Assembly: GCF_040706555.1 (NCBI RefSeq) | Contig: NZ_JAPDRH010000002.1 | Location: forward strand, 1,240,001 to 1,304,000 | Direction of reading: 5' to 3' | Length of the DNA stretch: 64,000 nt | Source of the DNA: Lentisalinibacter salinarum | GTDB lineage: Bacteria; Pseudomonadota; Gammaproteobacteria; Steroidobacterales; Woeseiaceae | Shown: positions 24,562-33,229 of the stretch, in pieces | Numbering within the stretch: the first letter of the stretch is position 1 | Layout: each line of letters opens with the position of its first letter | Notes under the pieces: model-generated | Seen by the model: the letters and a program-made list of their open reading frames with translations, nothing else | Database searches by the model: none | Told to the model about the DNA's origin: nothing | Program-made: the position numbers and the translations under genes

Positions 24562-26712
24562 ATGCGCAACGCAACGCAGGGAATGGCGGCACTTCTTGCG
24601 ATTTCGCTGACAGTGACGGCACTGCTGCCGGCAGGAGAGACCATGAGCGCCAAGACGCCCGACGACCCCTGGATCTGGCTTGAACAAGTAGAGGGCGAAC
24701 GAGCACTCGCCTGGGTGGAGGGACGCAACGAGGCCTCGCTAGGCTACCTGGAGTCACGGCCCCTGTTCCGGCCGCTGAAGAAACGCAGCCTGGAGATCCT
24801 GGATTCGGCAGCGCGGATACCCGAACCGGCGCTGCGCGGCGATCTGGTCTACAACTTCTGGCAGGACGCGGACAACCGCCGCGGACTCTGGCGCCGCATG
24901 TCGCTGGACGCCTATGCCCACGGGGGCGGCGACTGGGAGGTGCTGCTGGACCTGGACACACTCGCCCGGCGCGAGGACGAGGAATGGGTCTGGAAGGGCG
25001 CGAGCTGTCTGCCGCCCGAGTACCGCCGCTGCCTCGTGCACCTGTCCAGGGGCGGCGCCGACGCCACCGTGGTGCGTGAATTCGACACCGTGACCGGGCG
25101 CTTCGTCGACGACGGCTTCCGGCTGGAGGAGGCGAAGCACGCGGTGAGCTGGGCCGACGAGGACGCCCTGTTCGTGGGGACGGATTTCGGGCCGGGCAGC
25201 CTGACCGACTCCGGCTACGCCCGCACCGCGCGGCTGTGGCGCCGCGGCGAGCCGCTGGCCGAGGCGCCGGAGATCTTCGCCGGCGAGAAGAGCGACGTGG
25301 CCGTCAGCGTCGTCCGCATCCGTGATGGCCATGACAATGGCAATGACAATAGGCACTACGACATCGCCACCCGCGCCAAAACCTTCTTCACCAGCGAACG
25401 CTATCTGTACCGCGACGGCGAGCTCACGAAGATCGACATACCGGAAGACGCCGAGCTGCACGGCATACTGGACGGGCAGATGATCGTGGAGCTGAAGAGC
25501 GCCTGGGCGCCGGCCGGCCGGGAGTATCCCCAGGGCGCGCTGCTCGCCACGGACTTCGCGGCATTCGTGGACGGCGAACGGGACTTCGAGATACTGATCG
25601 AGCCCGGCCCCTCGACGGCGATCGTCAGCGGTGCGGCGACGGGCGTGGTACGCACGCGTAATCACCTGGTGGTGAACGAGCTCGAGGACGTGGTCAGCCG
25701 GCTGACGCGCTTCAGCCGGAAGGACGGCCGCTGGACCCGCCAACGGATCGAGGCCCCGGAAGACGGCGACATCACGCTGGTGAGCGCCACGGAGACATCC
25801 GACTATTTCTTCTTCCGGTACGAGAGCTTCCTCACCCCCGACACGCTCTACCTCGCCCGCAACGGCGGCAGCAGGACCGGCGAAGTGCGCTCGCTGCCGG
25901 GCTACTTCGACACGGACGGCATGCGTGTGGAGCAGCACTTCGCCACCAGCCGCGACGGCACCCGTGTGCCTTACTTCCTGGTGCTGCCCGCCGGCTTCGA
26001 GGCGGACGGCGACACGCCCACGCTGCTGTACGGCTACGGCGGTTTCGAGGTGAGCATGGCACCCTCCTACAGCGCTGTCCTGGGCTCCAACTGGCTCGCC
26101 CGCGGCGGTGCCTACGCGTTGGCCAATATCCGCGGCGGCGGCGAATACGGCCCGCGCTGGCACCGCGCCGCGCTGCGCGAGAACCGCCGGCGCGCCTACG
26201 AAGACTTCATCGCGGTCGCCGAGGACCTGGTGGAACGGGGCATCACCGCTCCGGAGCACCTCGGTATCCGCGGCGGCTCGAACGGCGGCCTGCTGACCGG
26301 TGTCATGCTGACCCAGCGTCCCGATCTGTTCGCCGGCGTGGTCGTGCAGGTGCCGCTCCTCGACATGAAGCGCTACCACAAGCTGCTGGCGGGCGCCTCC
26401 TGGATGGGCGAATACGGCGACCCGGACACCGCCGACTGGGACTTCATCGGAGAATACTCGCCCTACCACAACCTGGATCCGGAAGCGGCCTACCCGCGGG
26501 CTTTCTTCACCACGTCCACCCGGGACGACCGGGTGCACCCGGCCCACGCACGCAAGATGGTGGCGCGGATGGAGGCGATGGGTCACGAGGTCCTGTACTA
26601 CGAGAATACCGTCGGCGGCCATGCGGGAGCCGCGGACAACGCCCAGAGGGCCAGAGTGGAGGCGCTGATCTACACCTACCTGTGGGACGCGCTGGGCGGC
26701 GGCGAACGCTAA
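24562..26712 (+). CDS. Prolyl oligopeptidase family (S9A) serine peptidase
   Basis: A 716-aa peptidase expected to cleave short peptides after proline. A signal peptide-like N-terminus (AALLAISLTVTALLPAGETMSA) suggests export to the periplasm. The N-terminal beta-propeller spans about residues 60-450 and the alpha/beta hydrolase domain the rest. The catalytic triad is visible: Ser573 in RGGSNGG, Asp in TRDDRV near 655, His687 in GGHAG. A short Asp/Asn repeat (DGHDNGNDN) encoded by an AT-rich repeat near 25327-25350 looks like a recent expansion in a propeller loop. ATG 24562 follows CGGAGGAG; an extended -10 (TGTTAGGAT) lies at 24519-24527. Confidence 0.9.
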   Translation: MRNATQGMAALLAISLTVTALLPAGETMSAKTPDDPWIWLEQVEGERALAWVEGRNEASLGYLESRPLFRPLKKRSLEILDSAARIPEPALRGDLVYNFWQDADNRRGLWRRMSLDAYAHGGGDWEVLLDLDTLARREDEEWVWKGASCLPPEYRRCLVHLSRGGADATVVREFDTVTGRFVDDGFRLEEAKHAVSWADEDALFVGTDFGPGSLTDSGYARTARLWRRGEPLAEAPEIFAGEKSDVAVSVVRIRDGHDNGNDNRHYDIATRAKTFFTSERYLYRDGELTKIDIPEDAELHGILDGQMIVELKSAWAPAGREYPQGALLATDFAAFVDGERDFEILIEPGPSTAIVSGAATGVVRTRNHLVVNELEDVVSRLTRFSRKDGRWTRQRIEAPEDGDITLVSATETSDYFFFRYESFLTPDTLYLARNGGSRTGEVRSLPGYFDTDGMRVEQHFATSRDGTRVPYFLVLPAGFEADGDTPTLLYGYGGFEVSMAPSYSAVLGSNWLARGGAYALANIRGGGEYGPRWHRAALRENRRRAYEDFIAVAEDLVERGITAPEHLGIRGGSNGGLLTGVMLTQRPDLFAGVVVQVPLLDMKRYHKLLAGASWMGEYGDPDTADWDFIGEYSPYHNLDPEAAYPRAFFTTSTRDDRVHPAHARKMVARMEAMGHEVLYYENTVGGHAGAADNAQRARVEALIYTYLWDALGGGER

Positions 26713-26767
26713 TTGTGCGCGGGTTCACGTCCCGGACTCGCGCGGTTATGTAGACTCGACTGCGGTT

Positions 26768-27127
26768 ATGACCTTCTCGCAGCAAAACGCCCAGGTCCGG
26801 AAGAAACTCACGGCCCTGCTGGAAGAGATCGTCGCGGCCGGGCACGCGGGCGAGGACGCCGGGCGGACGGTGGAACTGGACCAGGCCCGCGTGGGGCGGC
26901 TGTCGCGGATGGACGCCCTGCAGGCGCAGGCCATGTCCCGGGCGACCAGCCGGCGGCGCAGCGAGAATATCCTGCGCATCCGCGCCGCTCTGCAGCGCCT
27001 CGACGACGACGAATACGGCCGCTGCGTGCGCTGCGGCGAAGCCATCAATCCGAAGCGCCTCGAACTCGATCCGGCCACGGCGCTGTGCATCGGCTGCGCC
27101 GAAAGCACAGAGCAATCCCGGCGCTGA
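26768..27127 (+). CDS. DksA/TraR-family zinc-finger protein
   Basis: A 119-aa protein with an N-terminal coiled-coil and a C-terminal four-Cys zinc finger (C86-C89 in CVRC, C107-C110 in CIGC), the DksA/TraR pattern. Such proteins reach RNA polymerase through the secondary channel or act in other regulatory roles. It is shorter than true DksA (about 150 aa) and is likely one of the paralogues. It has a TAGACT box eleven bases before its ATG, which would give a very short leader. The role beside HMG-CoA reductase is not known. Confidence 0.87.
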   Translation: MTFSQQNAQVRKKLTALLEEIVAAGHAGEDAGRTVELDQARVGRLSRMDALQAQAMSRATSRRRSENILRIRAALQRLDDDEYGRCVRCGEAINPKRLELDPATALCIGCAESTEQSRR

Positions 27128-27244
27128 GCCCCCCTATTGCGGAAACTGCGACTGTTCGCCGCATCCCGGCCGGTTACCATGGACGCGAGCGGCCTTGCAG
27201 GCTGCCCGATCTTTTATGTCCAGAGAAAGTGGAGTGGCTCCCCA

Positions 27245-28411
27245 ATGACGGAATCAGTGCCGAGGTCGCGCGACGACGACTACACCCCCGAGATGGCCGA
27301 GAAGCGGCGAGGCTTCGTCGGCGAGCGCACCGGCGTCAGGCTGAGGCACGTCGGCCAGTTCTCATTCGAGCCGTCGGTACTGCCCGGCAACATCGAGAAC
27401 TTCATCGGCGTGGCCCAGGTGCCCGTCGGGCTGGCAGGCCCGCTGCTGGTGCACGGTGAGCACGCCGAGGGCGAGTTCTACATCCCCCTGGCCACCACTG
27501 AAGGTACCCTGGTGGCGAGCTACAACCGGGGCATGAAGCTGCTGCGGGCCGCGGGCGGCGTTCGCACGACGGTGCACGACGACTGCATGCAGCGGGCGCC
27601 CGCCTTCATCTTCAAGAGCGCCAGGGATGCCCGCGAGTTCGGCATCTGGATCGAGGAGAACATCGAGGCGATCCGCGAGCAGGCGGAGTCGACGAGCAGC
27701 GTCGCGAAGCTGCGTAACATCGAGCAGTACTCGGCCAGCCGGTTCCGCTATCTGCGTTTCGACTACACCACCGGTGACGCGGCCGGCCAGAACATGGTGA
27801 CGCGGGCAACCCGCGCGGCCTGCGACTGGATCAAGGCCAACTATCCGGGGATCGACCACTACTACCTGGAGTCGAACTTCGCCACCGACAAGAAGAGCTC
27901 CCAGGTCAACGTGCTGCACACCCGGGGCAAGCGGGTGACCGCAGAGGCGATCATCCCGGGCGATGTGCTGAGCTCGGTGACCCACGCGCCGGCCAGCCTG
28001 GTGCTGCGGGGTCGACAGGTGGCGAATCTCGGTGCGATGCTGTCCGGGGCGAACAACAACGGCGCCCATTCCGCGAACGCCATCACGGCCATGTTCATCG
28101 CCACGGGCCAGGATGTGGCCAACGTCGCGGAGTCGAGTGCCGGCATCATCCACGCGGAACTGACGCCGGAAGGGGATTATTATTTCTCCATCACGCTGCC
28201 GTCCCTTATCGTCGCCACTCACGGCGGCGGCACGGGGCTGCCGACCCAGCGGGAGTGCCTGGAGGTACTCGGATGTTACGGCAAGGGCAAGGTGCTGAAA
28301 CTGGCGGAGATCGTGGCCGCGACGGTGCTCTGCGGGGAGCTCTCGCTGGGCGGCGCCATCGTGGCAGACGAATGGGTGTCCAGTCACGAGAGTTACGGCC
28401 GCAACCGCTGA
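27245..28411 (+). CDS. Hydroxymethylglutaryl-CoA reductase
   Basis: NAD(P)H-dependent reduction of HMG-CoA to mevalonate, the key step of the mevalonate isoprenoid route. The 388-aa protein is soluble and looks class I-like: NFIGVAQVPVGLAGPL, TTEGTLVASYNRG, a cofactor-type loop GDAAGQNMV, TGQDVANVAESS and GGGTGLPTQRECL. Aligned catalytic residues are Glu86, Lys216/217 (TDKKSS), Asp290 (GQD) and His381 (SSHES). GDAAGQNM differs from the usual DAMGMN, so the subfamily is divergent. No mevalonate kinase or HMG-CoA synthase is in the window. The ATG at 27245 begins just before the conserved region. Confidence 0.9.
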   Translation: MTESVPRSRDDDYTPEMAEKRRGFVGERTGVRLRHVGQFSFEPSVLPGNIENFIGVAQVPVGLAGPLLVHGEHAEGEFYIPLATTEGTLVASYNRGMKLLRAAGGVRTTVHDDCMQRAPAFIFKSARDAREFGIWIEENIEAIREQAESTSSVAKLRNIEQYSASRFRYLRFDYTTGDAAGQNMVTRATRAACDWIKANYPGIDHYYLESNFATDKKSSQVNVLHTRGKRVTAEAIIPGDVLSSVTHAPASLVLRGRQVANLGAMLSGANNNGAHSANAITAMFIATGQDVANVAESSAGIIHAELTPEGDYYFSITLPSLIVATHGGGTGLPTQRECLEVLGCYGKGKVLKLAEIVAATVLCGELSLGGAIVADEWVSSHESYGRNR

Positions 28412-28413
28412 AC

Positions 28414-30072
28414 GTGCGGCGCTGCGCCGCGATAGCCCTGCTTGCCCTTCTGCCGGCGGGTCCGGCGGCCGCGGATGACCCGGCCGCGCCCGAGCCCGCC
28501 TTCAGCTATGAACGGCCGGAGAGCCTGCCGAGCGATGAGGAGCTGGTGGCGATGGGCGCGGTGGTCGGCGAGGTCCGCGTCGACCGCCAGCAGATCTTCG
28601 ACACCAGCCAGCCGGGGGAGGACCGGGCGCTCTACCGGCTGGCCAATCGCCTGCACCCGCTGACGCGGCCCTCGGTCATCACCAGCCAGCTGCTGTTCTC
28701 GAGCGGCGACCCTTACGACCCCCGCCTGCTCGCGGAATCCGAGCGGATCCTGCGCAGCAACGGCTTCCTGTTCGATGCGCTGGTGGTGCCGGTGGCCTAC
28801 GAGGACGGCAAGGTGGACGTGCTGGTGCGTACCCGCGACGTATGGACGCTGGAGCCCTCGCTGTCGCTGTCGCGCTCCGGCGGCGAGAACCGCTCGCTGG
28901 TAGGGGTCGAGGACCAGAATTTCCTCGGCACCGGCGCGACCATTGCGCTGGAATTCGAGAACGACGTCGACCGGGATTCCCGCCGCGTCACCTATTCCGA
29001 CCGCCAGCTTGGGCGGAACTGGATCTCGGTGGACCTGAGCTACTCGGACAACACCGACGGCTCCACCAAGGCCCTCAGCGTCTGGCGGCCGTTCTACGCC
29101 CTGGACACCCGCTGGGCCGGCGGCTTCACGGGTTTCACCGACGACCGCGAGGAATCACTGTACGAGCTCGGCGACGAGGTCGTCGACTACCGCCACGAAG
29201 AGGACCTGCTGCACGCCTGGTACGGCTGGTCGTCGGGACTCAACGACGGCTGGACGCGCCGCTGGCGCGCAGGCGTGGTCCATGACGACAACGCCTTCGG
29301 CCCGCCGGATGATCTCGTCCGGGCCGGACCGGTGCCGGAAGACCGCAAGCTCGTCTATCCCTATATCGGCGTCGAGATCATCGAGGACCGCTATACGGAG
29401 ACCATGAACCACGACCAGATCGGCCGCACCGAGGACTTCTTCCTCGGCACGCGGCTGTCCGCGAGCATCGGCTGGAGCGACGAGTCGTTCGGCGCGGACC
29501 GGGACGCCTGGATCGTCTCCGGAGCCGCCAGCCGCGGCTACGGCACGCCCGCCGATCGCATGCTGCTGCTGGATGCCCGGGCATCGGCCCGGCTCGAATC
29601 CGGCAACATCGAGAACGGGCTGGTGCGGGGCTCCATCCGCTACTACCACAAGCAGTCGGAGAAACGCCTGTTCTTCATGACCCTGCACGGTGCGGTGAGC
29701 GAGAACCTGGACCTGGACAACCCGCTGCAGCTGGGCGGCGACACCGGCCTGCGCGGCTACCCGATTCGCTACCAGACCGGCGACGCGAGCGCGGTCTTCA
29801 CCGTCGAGCAGCGCTACTTCACCGACTGGTACCCGTGGCGCTTCTTCCGGGTAGGCGGCGCGGTCTTCGCCGACATCGGCCGCACCTGGGGCGACAACCC
29901 GGTGGGCGGCCGCAGCCTCGGGCTGCTGAAGGACGCGGGCTTCGGCCTGCGCCTGGCGCCCACCCGGGGCGGCACCGAGAAGGTGATCCACATCGACGTC
30001 GCCTTCCCGCTGGACGGCGACGACTCCCTCGATACGGTGCAGATCAGCGTGGAAGGGAAGCGCAGCTTCTAG
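28414..30072 (+). CDS. Omp85/BamA-like outer membrane beta-barrel protein
   Basis: A 552-aa exported protein with a signal peptide (RRCAAIALLALLPAGPAAA), one POTRA-like module (SQLLFSSGDPYDPRLLAESE to VLVRTRDVWT) and a long C-terminal beta-barrel ending in a Phe (VEGKRSF), the outer membrane insertion signal. LGGDTGLRGYPIRYQTG matches the Omp85 L6 region (RGY/F motif). It is shorter than BamA, with fewer POTRA domains, so it is a surface-antigen-type member. GTG 28414 begins two bases after the HMG-CoA reductase stop. ATG 28372 inside that gene is an alternative. Confidence 0.85.
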   Translation: MRRCAAIALLALLPAGPAAADDPAAPEPAFSYERPESLPSDEELVAMGAVVGEVRVDRQQIFDTSQPGEDRALYRLANRLHPLTRPSVITSQLLFSSGDPYDPRLLAESERILRSNGFLFDALVVPVAYEDGKVDVLVRTRDVWTLEPSLSLSRSGGENRSLVGVEDQNFLGTGATIALEFENDVDRDSRRVTYSDRQLGRNWISVDLSYSDNTDGSTKALSVWRPFYALDTRWAGGFTGFTDDREESLYELGDEVVDYRHEEDLLHAWYGWSSGLNDGWTRRWRAGVVHDDNAFGPPDDLVRAGPVPEDRKLVYPYIGVEIIEDRYTETMNHDQIGRTEDFFLGTRLSASIGWSDESFGADRDAWIVSGAASRGYGTPADRMLLLDARASARLESGNIENGLVRGSIRYYHKQSEKRLFFMTLHGAVSENLDLDNPLQLGGDTGLRGYPIRYQTGDASAVFTVEQRYFTDWYPWRFFRVGGAVFADIGRTWGDNPVGGRSLGLLKDAGFGLRLAPTRGGTEKVIHIDVAFPLDGDDSLDTVQISVEGKRSF

Positions 30073-30446
30073 GACCCCCGCCTGCCGGCCCGCCGGCGCC
30101 GCAGCACGAAGCCGTAGACTGCCAGGTTGACGAGGATCACCGCGCTGCCGAGCACCAGCTGCACCGTCGGCGTCAGACCGGCGGGATAGATCAGCGGCAC
30201 CACGTAGTGCTCGATGAATCCACCGCTGTAGCCCGCCTCGCCCGCGGCCGCCCGCAGGCGCTGCTCCAGCGGCGTCAGCGGACAGATGCCGCCGGTGAAC
30301 TCGATGGCCGCGCCCCAGACGGCGCAGGGCAGGTGCACGGCGGCCGCCAGCGGCCAGCGCAGTGCGATGAGGCCGCCGGCCACGACGAACACGATGAATG
30401 CCGCGTGCAGCAAGAGTACGGCGTCTGCGGCCAGGTTTGCGGCCAT
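30069..30446 (-). CDS. DUF2784 membrane protein
   Basis: A 125-aa DUF2784 protein with four hydrophobic segments, including DAVLLLHAAFIVFVVAGGLI and LYPAGLTPTV-like C-terminal helices. The family hallmark EFTGGICPLTPLEQRLR lies in the loop after the second helix, followed by GGFIEHYVVPLIYP. Function is unknown. The ATG at 30446 follows a GGGAGG site; the longer frame beginning near 30656 is rejected. Its 3' end overlaps the convergent Omp85-like gene by four bases. Confidence 0.85.
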   Translation of the reverse strand: MAANLAADAVLLLHAAFIVFVVAGGLIALRWPLAAAVHLPCAVWGAAIEFTGGICPLTPLEQRLRAAAGEAGYSGGFIEHYVVPLIYPAGLTPTVQLVLGSAVILVNLAVYGFVLRRRRAGRRGS

Positions 30447-30597
30447 CGGCGCTTGCCTCCCGGCGTCTTGCGTAAATCCCATAGTTACACGCCGCGCCCG
30501 CGGAGCGAAACTGGCTCGTATCGAGGCAGCCACCAGAGAGTGCCGGCGCCCGGCCGGGTTTTCCGTCCGCTCGGGCCGGCATTGGAAGGAGGGACCA

Positions 30598-31218
30598 GTG
30601 AACGAGTCGGCAACAGGTATCCGCGTCATCGGCGCGGGGGTCGGCAGGACGGGCACCCATTCGCTGAAACGCGCGCTCGAGCACCTGCTCGGCGGACGCT
30701 GCTACGACATGGACGAGGTCCTCGCGCACCGGGAGCACGAGACCGTTTGGAAGGCGGCCGCGGAGGGGCGCATGCCCGACTGGCGGCGTTTCCTCGGCGA
30801 CTACGCCAGCACGGAGGACTGGCCGGCGGCCGCGTTCTGGCCGGAACTCGTCGAGGCGTTCCCGGATGCCTTCGTGCTCCTCTCCCATCGCCGCGCCGAG
30901 GACTGGCTCCTGAGCGCCCGGGCGACCATTTTCCAGGCGATGGAGGAGGACGAGGACACGCCGTGGGGAGACATGATCCACGCGATCATGCGCGAGCGCT
31001 TCACCGACCTGCTCGAGGACGACAACGCCTGCCTCGAAGCCTACGAGCGGCACAACGCCGCGGTGCGCGCCGCGGTAGCGCCGGAACGCCTCATCGACTG
31101 GCCCACGGGCGCCGGCTGGGAACCGCTGTGCGAGGCGCTCGGCGTCGAGGTGCCGGACATGCCGTTCCCGCACGTGAACACCACCCGTGAGTTCCGGGAG
31201 CGGGTGAGAGCGCACTGA
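30598..31218 (+). CDS. Sulfotransferase family protein
   Basis: A 206-aa protein with a PAPS-binding P-loop close to the N-terminus (VIGAGVGRTGTHSLKRAL) and CYDMDEVLAH, the pattern of the Sulfotransfer_4-type sulfotransferases that move sulfate from PAPS to an unknown acceptor. DAFVLLSHRRAEDWLLSA is the second PAPS-contact region. The GTG start follows GGAAGGAGGGACC, a strong ribosome site. It is divergent from the DUF2784 gene and upstream of the GST gene. The acceptor is unknown. Confidence 0.85.
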   Translation: MNESATGIRVIGAGVGRTGTHSLKRALEHLLGGRCYDMDEVLAHREHETVWKAAAEGRMPDWRRFLGDYASTEDWPAAAFWPELVEAFPDAFVLLSHRRAEDWLLSARATIFQAMEEDEDTPWGDMIHAIMRERFTDLLEDDNACLEAYERHNAAVRAAVAPERLIDWPTGAGWEPLCEALGVEVPDMPFPHVNTTREFRERVRAH

Positions 31219-31292
31219 CGTCTCCCGTTGCGGTACCCTGTGCGCCGGCGTGCCGCCGCGCCGTCGCCAGCGTGTCGCAACGAGGAGAGAAC

Positions 31293-31964
31293 ATGATCAC
31301 CGTCCATCACCTGGAAGACTCGCGCTCGCAGCGCGTGCTGTGGCTGCTCGAGGAACTGGGCGCCGACTACGAAATCCGCCGCTACGAGCGCGATCCCGAG
31401 ACCATGCTCGGCCCCGAGTCCCTGAAGGAAGTGCACCCCCTGGGCAAATCGCCGGTGATCGAGGAAGACGGTCGCGTCGTGGCGGAGTCCGGCGCCATCA
31501 TCGAATACCTGATAGCCCGCCACGGCGGCGGCCGGCTGATCCCGCCGGCGGACACCGACGAGCGACTGCGCTATACCTACTGGCTGCACTATGCCGAAGG
31601 CACGCTGATGCCGCTGTTCGTGATGGGCCTGGTATTCGAGCGCCTGTCGCAGCCGCCCATGCCGCTGCTGCTGCGCCCCGTCGGCGGCCTGATCGGCGCC
31701 GGCGTCAGGAAGTCGTTCATCGAGCCCCGCCTCGAGCAGAATCTGGGCTTCATCGAGGATGAACTGGGGCGCAGCACCTGGTTCGCCGGCGAGGAGCTCA
31801 CCGGTGCGGACGTGCAGATGAGCTTCCCCCTGGAGGCCGCCGTGGCCCGGGGCGGCGTCGGCGACGCCTGTCCCCGCATCCGCGCCCTCGTCGAGCGCGT
31901 GCACGCGCGGCCGGCCTACCGCCGGGCTCTGGAGCGCGGCGGCCCCTATTCCTACGCCGACTGA
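31293..31964 (+). CDS. Glutathione S-transferase
   Basis: A 223-aa cytosolic GST. The N-terminal thioredoxin-like domain has DSRSQRVLWLLEEL (Ser in the usual catalytic region), VHPLGKSPVIEEDG with the cis-Pro, and ESGAIIEYL for gamma-glutamyl binding. The helical C-terminal domain includes ADVQMSFPLE. It conjugates glutathione to electrophiles or acts as a peroxidase; substrate unknown. ATG 31293 follows CGAGGAGAG. The next gene is a MAPEG protein, a membrane family also linked with glutathione. Confidence 0.9.
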   Translation: MITVHHLEDSRSQRVLWLLEELGADYEIRRYERDPETMLGPESLKEVHPLGKSPVIEEDGRVVAESGAIIEYLIARHGGGRLIPPADTDERLRYTYWLHYAEGTLMPLFVMGLVFERLSQPPMPLLLRPVGGLIGAGVRKSFIEPRLEQNLGFIEDELGRSTWFAGEELTGADVQMSFPLEAAVARGGVGDACPRIRALVERVHARPAYRRALERGGPYSYAD

Positions 31965-31982
31965 GTCCGGGAGAGGATTGCC

Positions 31983-32378
31983 ATGACCGTTATGGCCGTC
32001 TGCATCGCCCTGCTGGGGCTGCTCGTCTTCCTGCTCGGCCTGGCGGTGTCGCTGGCCCGGCAGCGCGGCAAGACCGGCGTCGGCTACCCCGACGACCCCG
32101 CCGACCCGCTGCACAAGCTGGTCCGCGCTCACGGCAACACCATCGAGTACGCGCCCATGCTGGCGCTGCTCATCTGGGTGGCCGGCACCGCCACCAGCGC
32201 GGCCTGGCTGCAGTGGATCATGATCGGGGCGACGGCCAGCCGCTACATGATCGTCGCGGGCATGTTGCTCGCGCCGTCGCTGCGCCACCCGCACCCGCTG
32301 CGATTCCTCGGCGCGCTGGGCACTTACGTCTTCGGCACGGTGCTGTGCCTCGACCTCCTCTACCGGGCGCTGGCCTGA
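31983..32378 (+). CDS. MAPEG family membrane protein
   Basis: A 131-aa membrane protein of the MAPEG family (relatives of microsomal GST and leukotriene synthases). Four hydrophobic helices are visible, and between the first two is the family segment DPLHKLVRAHGNTIEYAPMLAL. Related eukaryotic proteins use glutathione; bacterial ones are mostly uncharacterised. It starts 18 bases after the GST stop and is likely co-transcribed with it. A second MAPEG gene lies at 35900-36289. Confidence 0.85.
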   Translation: MTVMAVCIALLGLLVFLLGLAVSLARQRGKTGVGYPDDPADPLHKLVRAHGNTIEYAPMLALLIWVAGTATSAAWLQWIMIGATASRYMIVAGMLLAPSLRHPHPLRFLGALGTYVFGTVLCLDLLYRALA

Positions 32379-32534
32379 CGCGAGAGCCCCGCCCGCCCTG
32401 CATAACGGCGCCGAAAACGTTACCCTACCGGCAGTGACCCCGGGGACCGGCATCGCGCCGGCGCCTCCGGGCGCGACAATCCACGAAGCGGTGTGGCCGC
32501 GACCGCCCCGCTGATGAGAACCATGGAGAACCCT

Positions 32535-32999
32535 GTGAAGATTGCTGAAAACTGTGTCGTCGCCATCGACTACACGCTGACCGACGACGACAAGAACGAG
32601 CTCGACAGCTCCGCGGGCCGCGAGCCGCTGAAATACCTGCACGGTGCGCAGAACATCATCCCGGGCCTGGAGAAGGCGCTGGCCGGCAAGGCCGAGGGCG
32701 ACGAGGTGCAGGTCACGGTGCAGCCGGAAGAGGCCTACGGCCCGGTGAACCCGGACCTGATCCAGAAGGCCCCGCTGAGCGCTTTCCAGGGCGTCGAGGA
32801 AGTGAAGCCCGGCATGCAGTTCCAGGCCGAGGGGCCCAACGGGCAGACCCAGATCATCACCGTGCGCGAAGTGCATGACGACGGCGTTTCCATCGACGCC
32901 AATCACCCCCTGGCCGGGCAGGTGCTGCACTTCGACGTGAAGGTCCAGGAAGTCCGCGAGGCCACCGAGGAAGAAGTGGAACACGGCCACGTGCACTGA
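32535..32999 (+). CDS. slyD: FKBP-type peptidyl-prolyl isomerase SlyD
   Basis: Peptidyl-prolyl cis-trans isomerase and chaperone of the SlyD type. The 154-aa protein has VAIDYTLTDDD, the FKBP segment YLHGAQNIIPGLEKALAGK, an inserted IF chaperone domain (PEEAYGPVNPDLI to ITVREVHDDGV), and NHPLAGQVLHFDVKV. The C-terminus is short (EHGHVH) and lacks the long His/Cys-rich nickel-binding tail of E. coli SlyD. The GTG at 32535 matches the usual MKIAxN start; ATG 32523 is an alternative. Its stop overlaps the slyX start. Confidence 0.92.
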   Translation: MKIAENCVVAIDYTLTDDDKNELDSSAGREPLKYLHGAQNIIPGLEKALAGKAEGDEVQVTVQPEEAYGPVNPDLIQKAPLSAFQGVEEVKPGMQFQAEGPNGQTQIITVREVHDDGVSIDANHPLAGQVLHFDVKVQEVREATEEEVEHGHVH

Positions 33000-33205
33000 T
33001 GTCGGACGACCGGATCGATAATGTCGAGGCGAAGGTGGCCTATCTGGAGGACGCGAACGAGACCTTGAGCGGCGAGGTGGCCGCGCAGCTGCGCATGATA
33101 GAGAGGCTGGAGTCCCGGCTGGCGCTGGCTCTCGAGCGCATCGGCGAGCTCGAGTCGGGCCCGTCGGACGAGCCCCGGGGAGACGAACCGCCGCCCCACT
33201 ACTGA
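32999..33205 (+). CDS. slyX: SlyX family protein
   Basis: A 68-aa coiled-coil protein of the SlyX family. Heptad-like sequence RIDNVEAKVAYLEDANETL is followed by QLRMIERLESRLALALERI, and the tail ends in PPPHY, which is typical. Function is unknown, but slyD-slyX adjacency is common. The start ATG overlaps the slyD stop (TGATG), so translation is coupled. Confidence 0.9.
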   Translation: MSDDRIDNVEAKVAYLEDANETLSGEVAAQLRMIERLESRLALALERIGELESGPSDEPRGDEPPPHY

Positions 33206-33229
33206 TCCGGGCGCGGGGACAGCCGGCAC

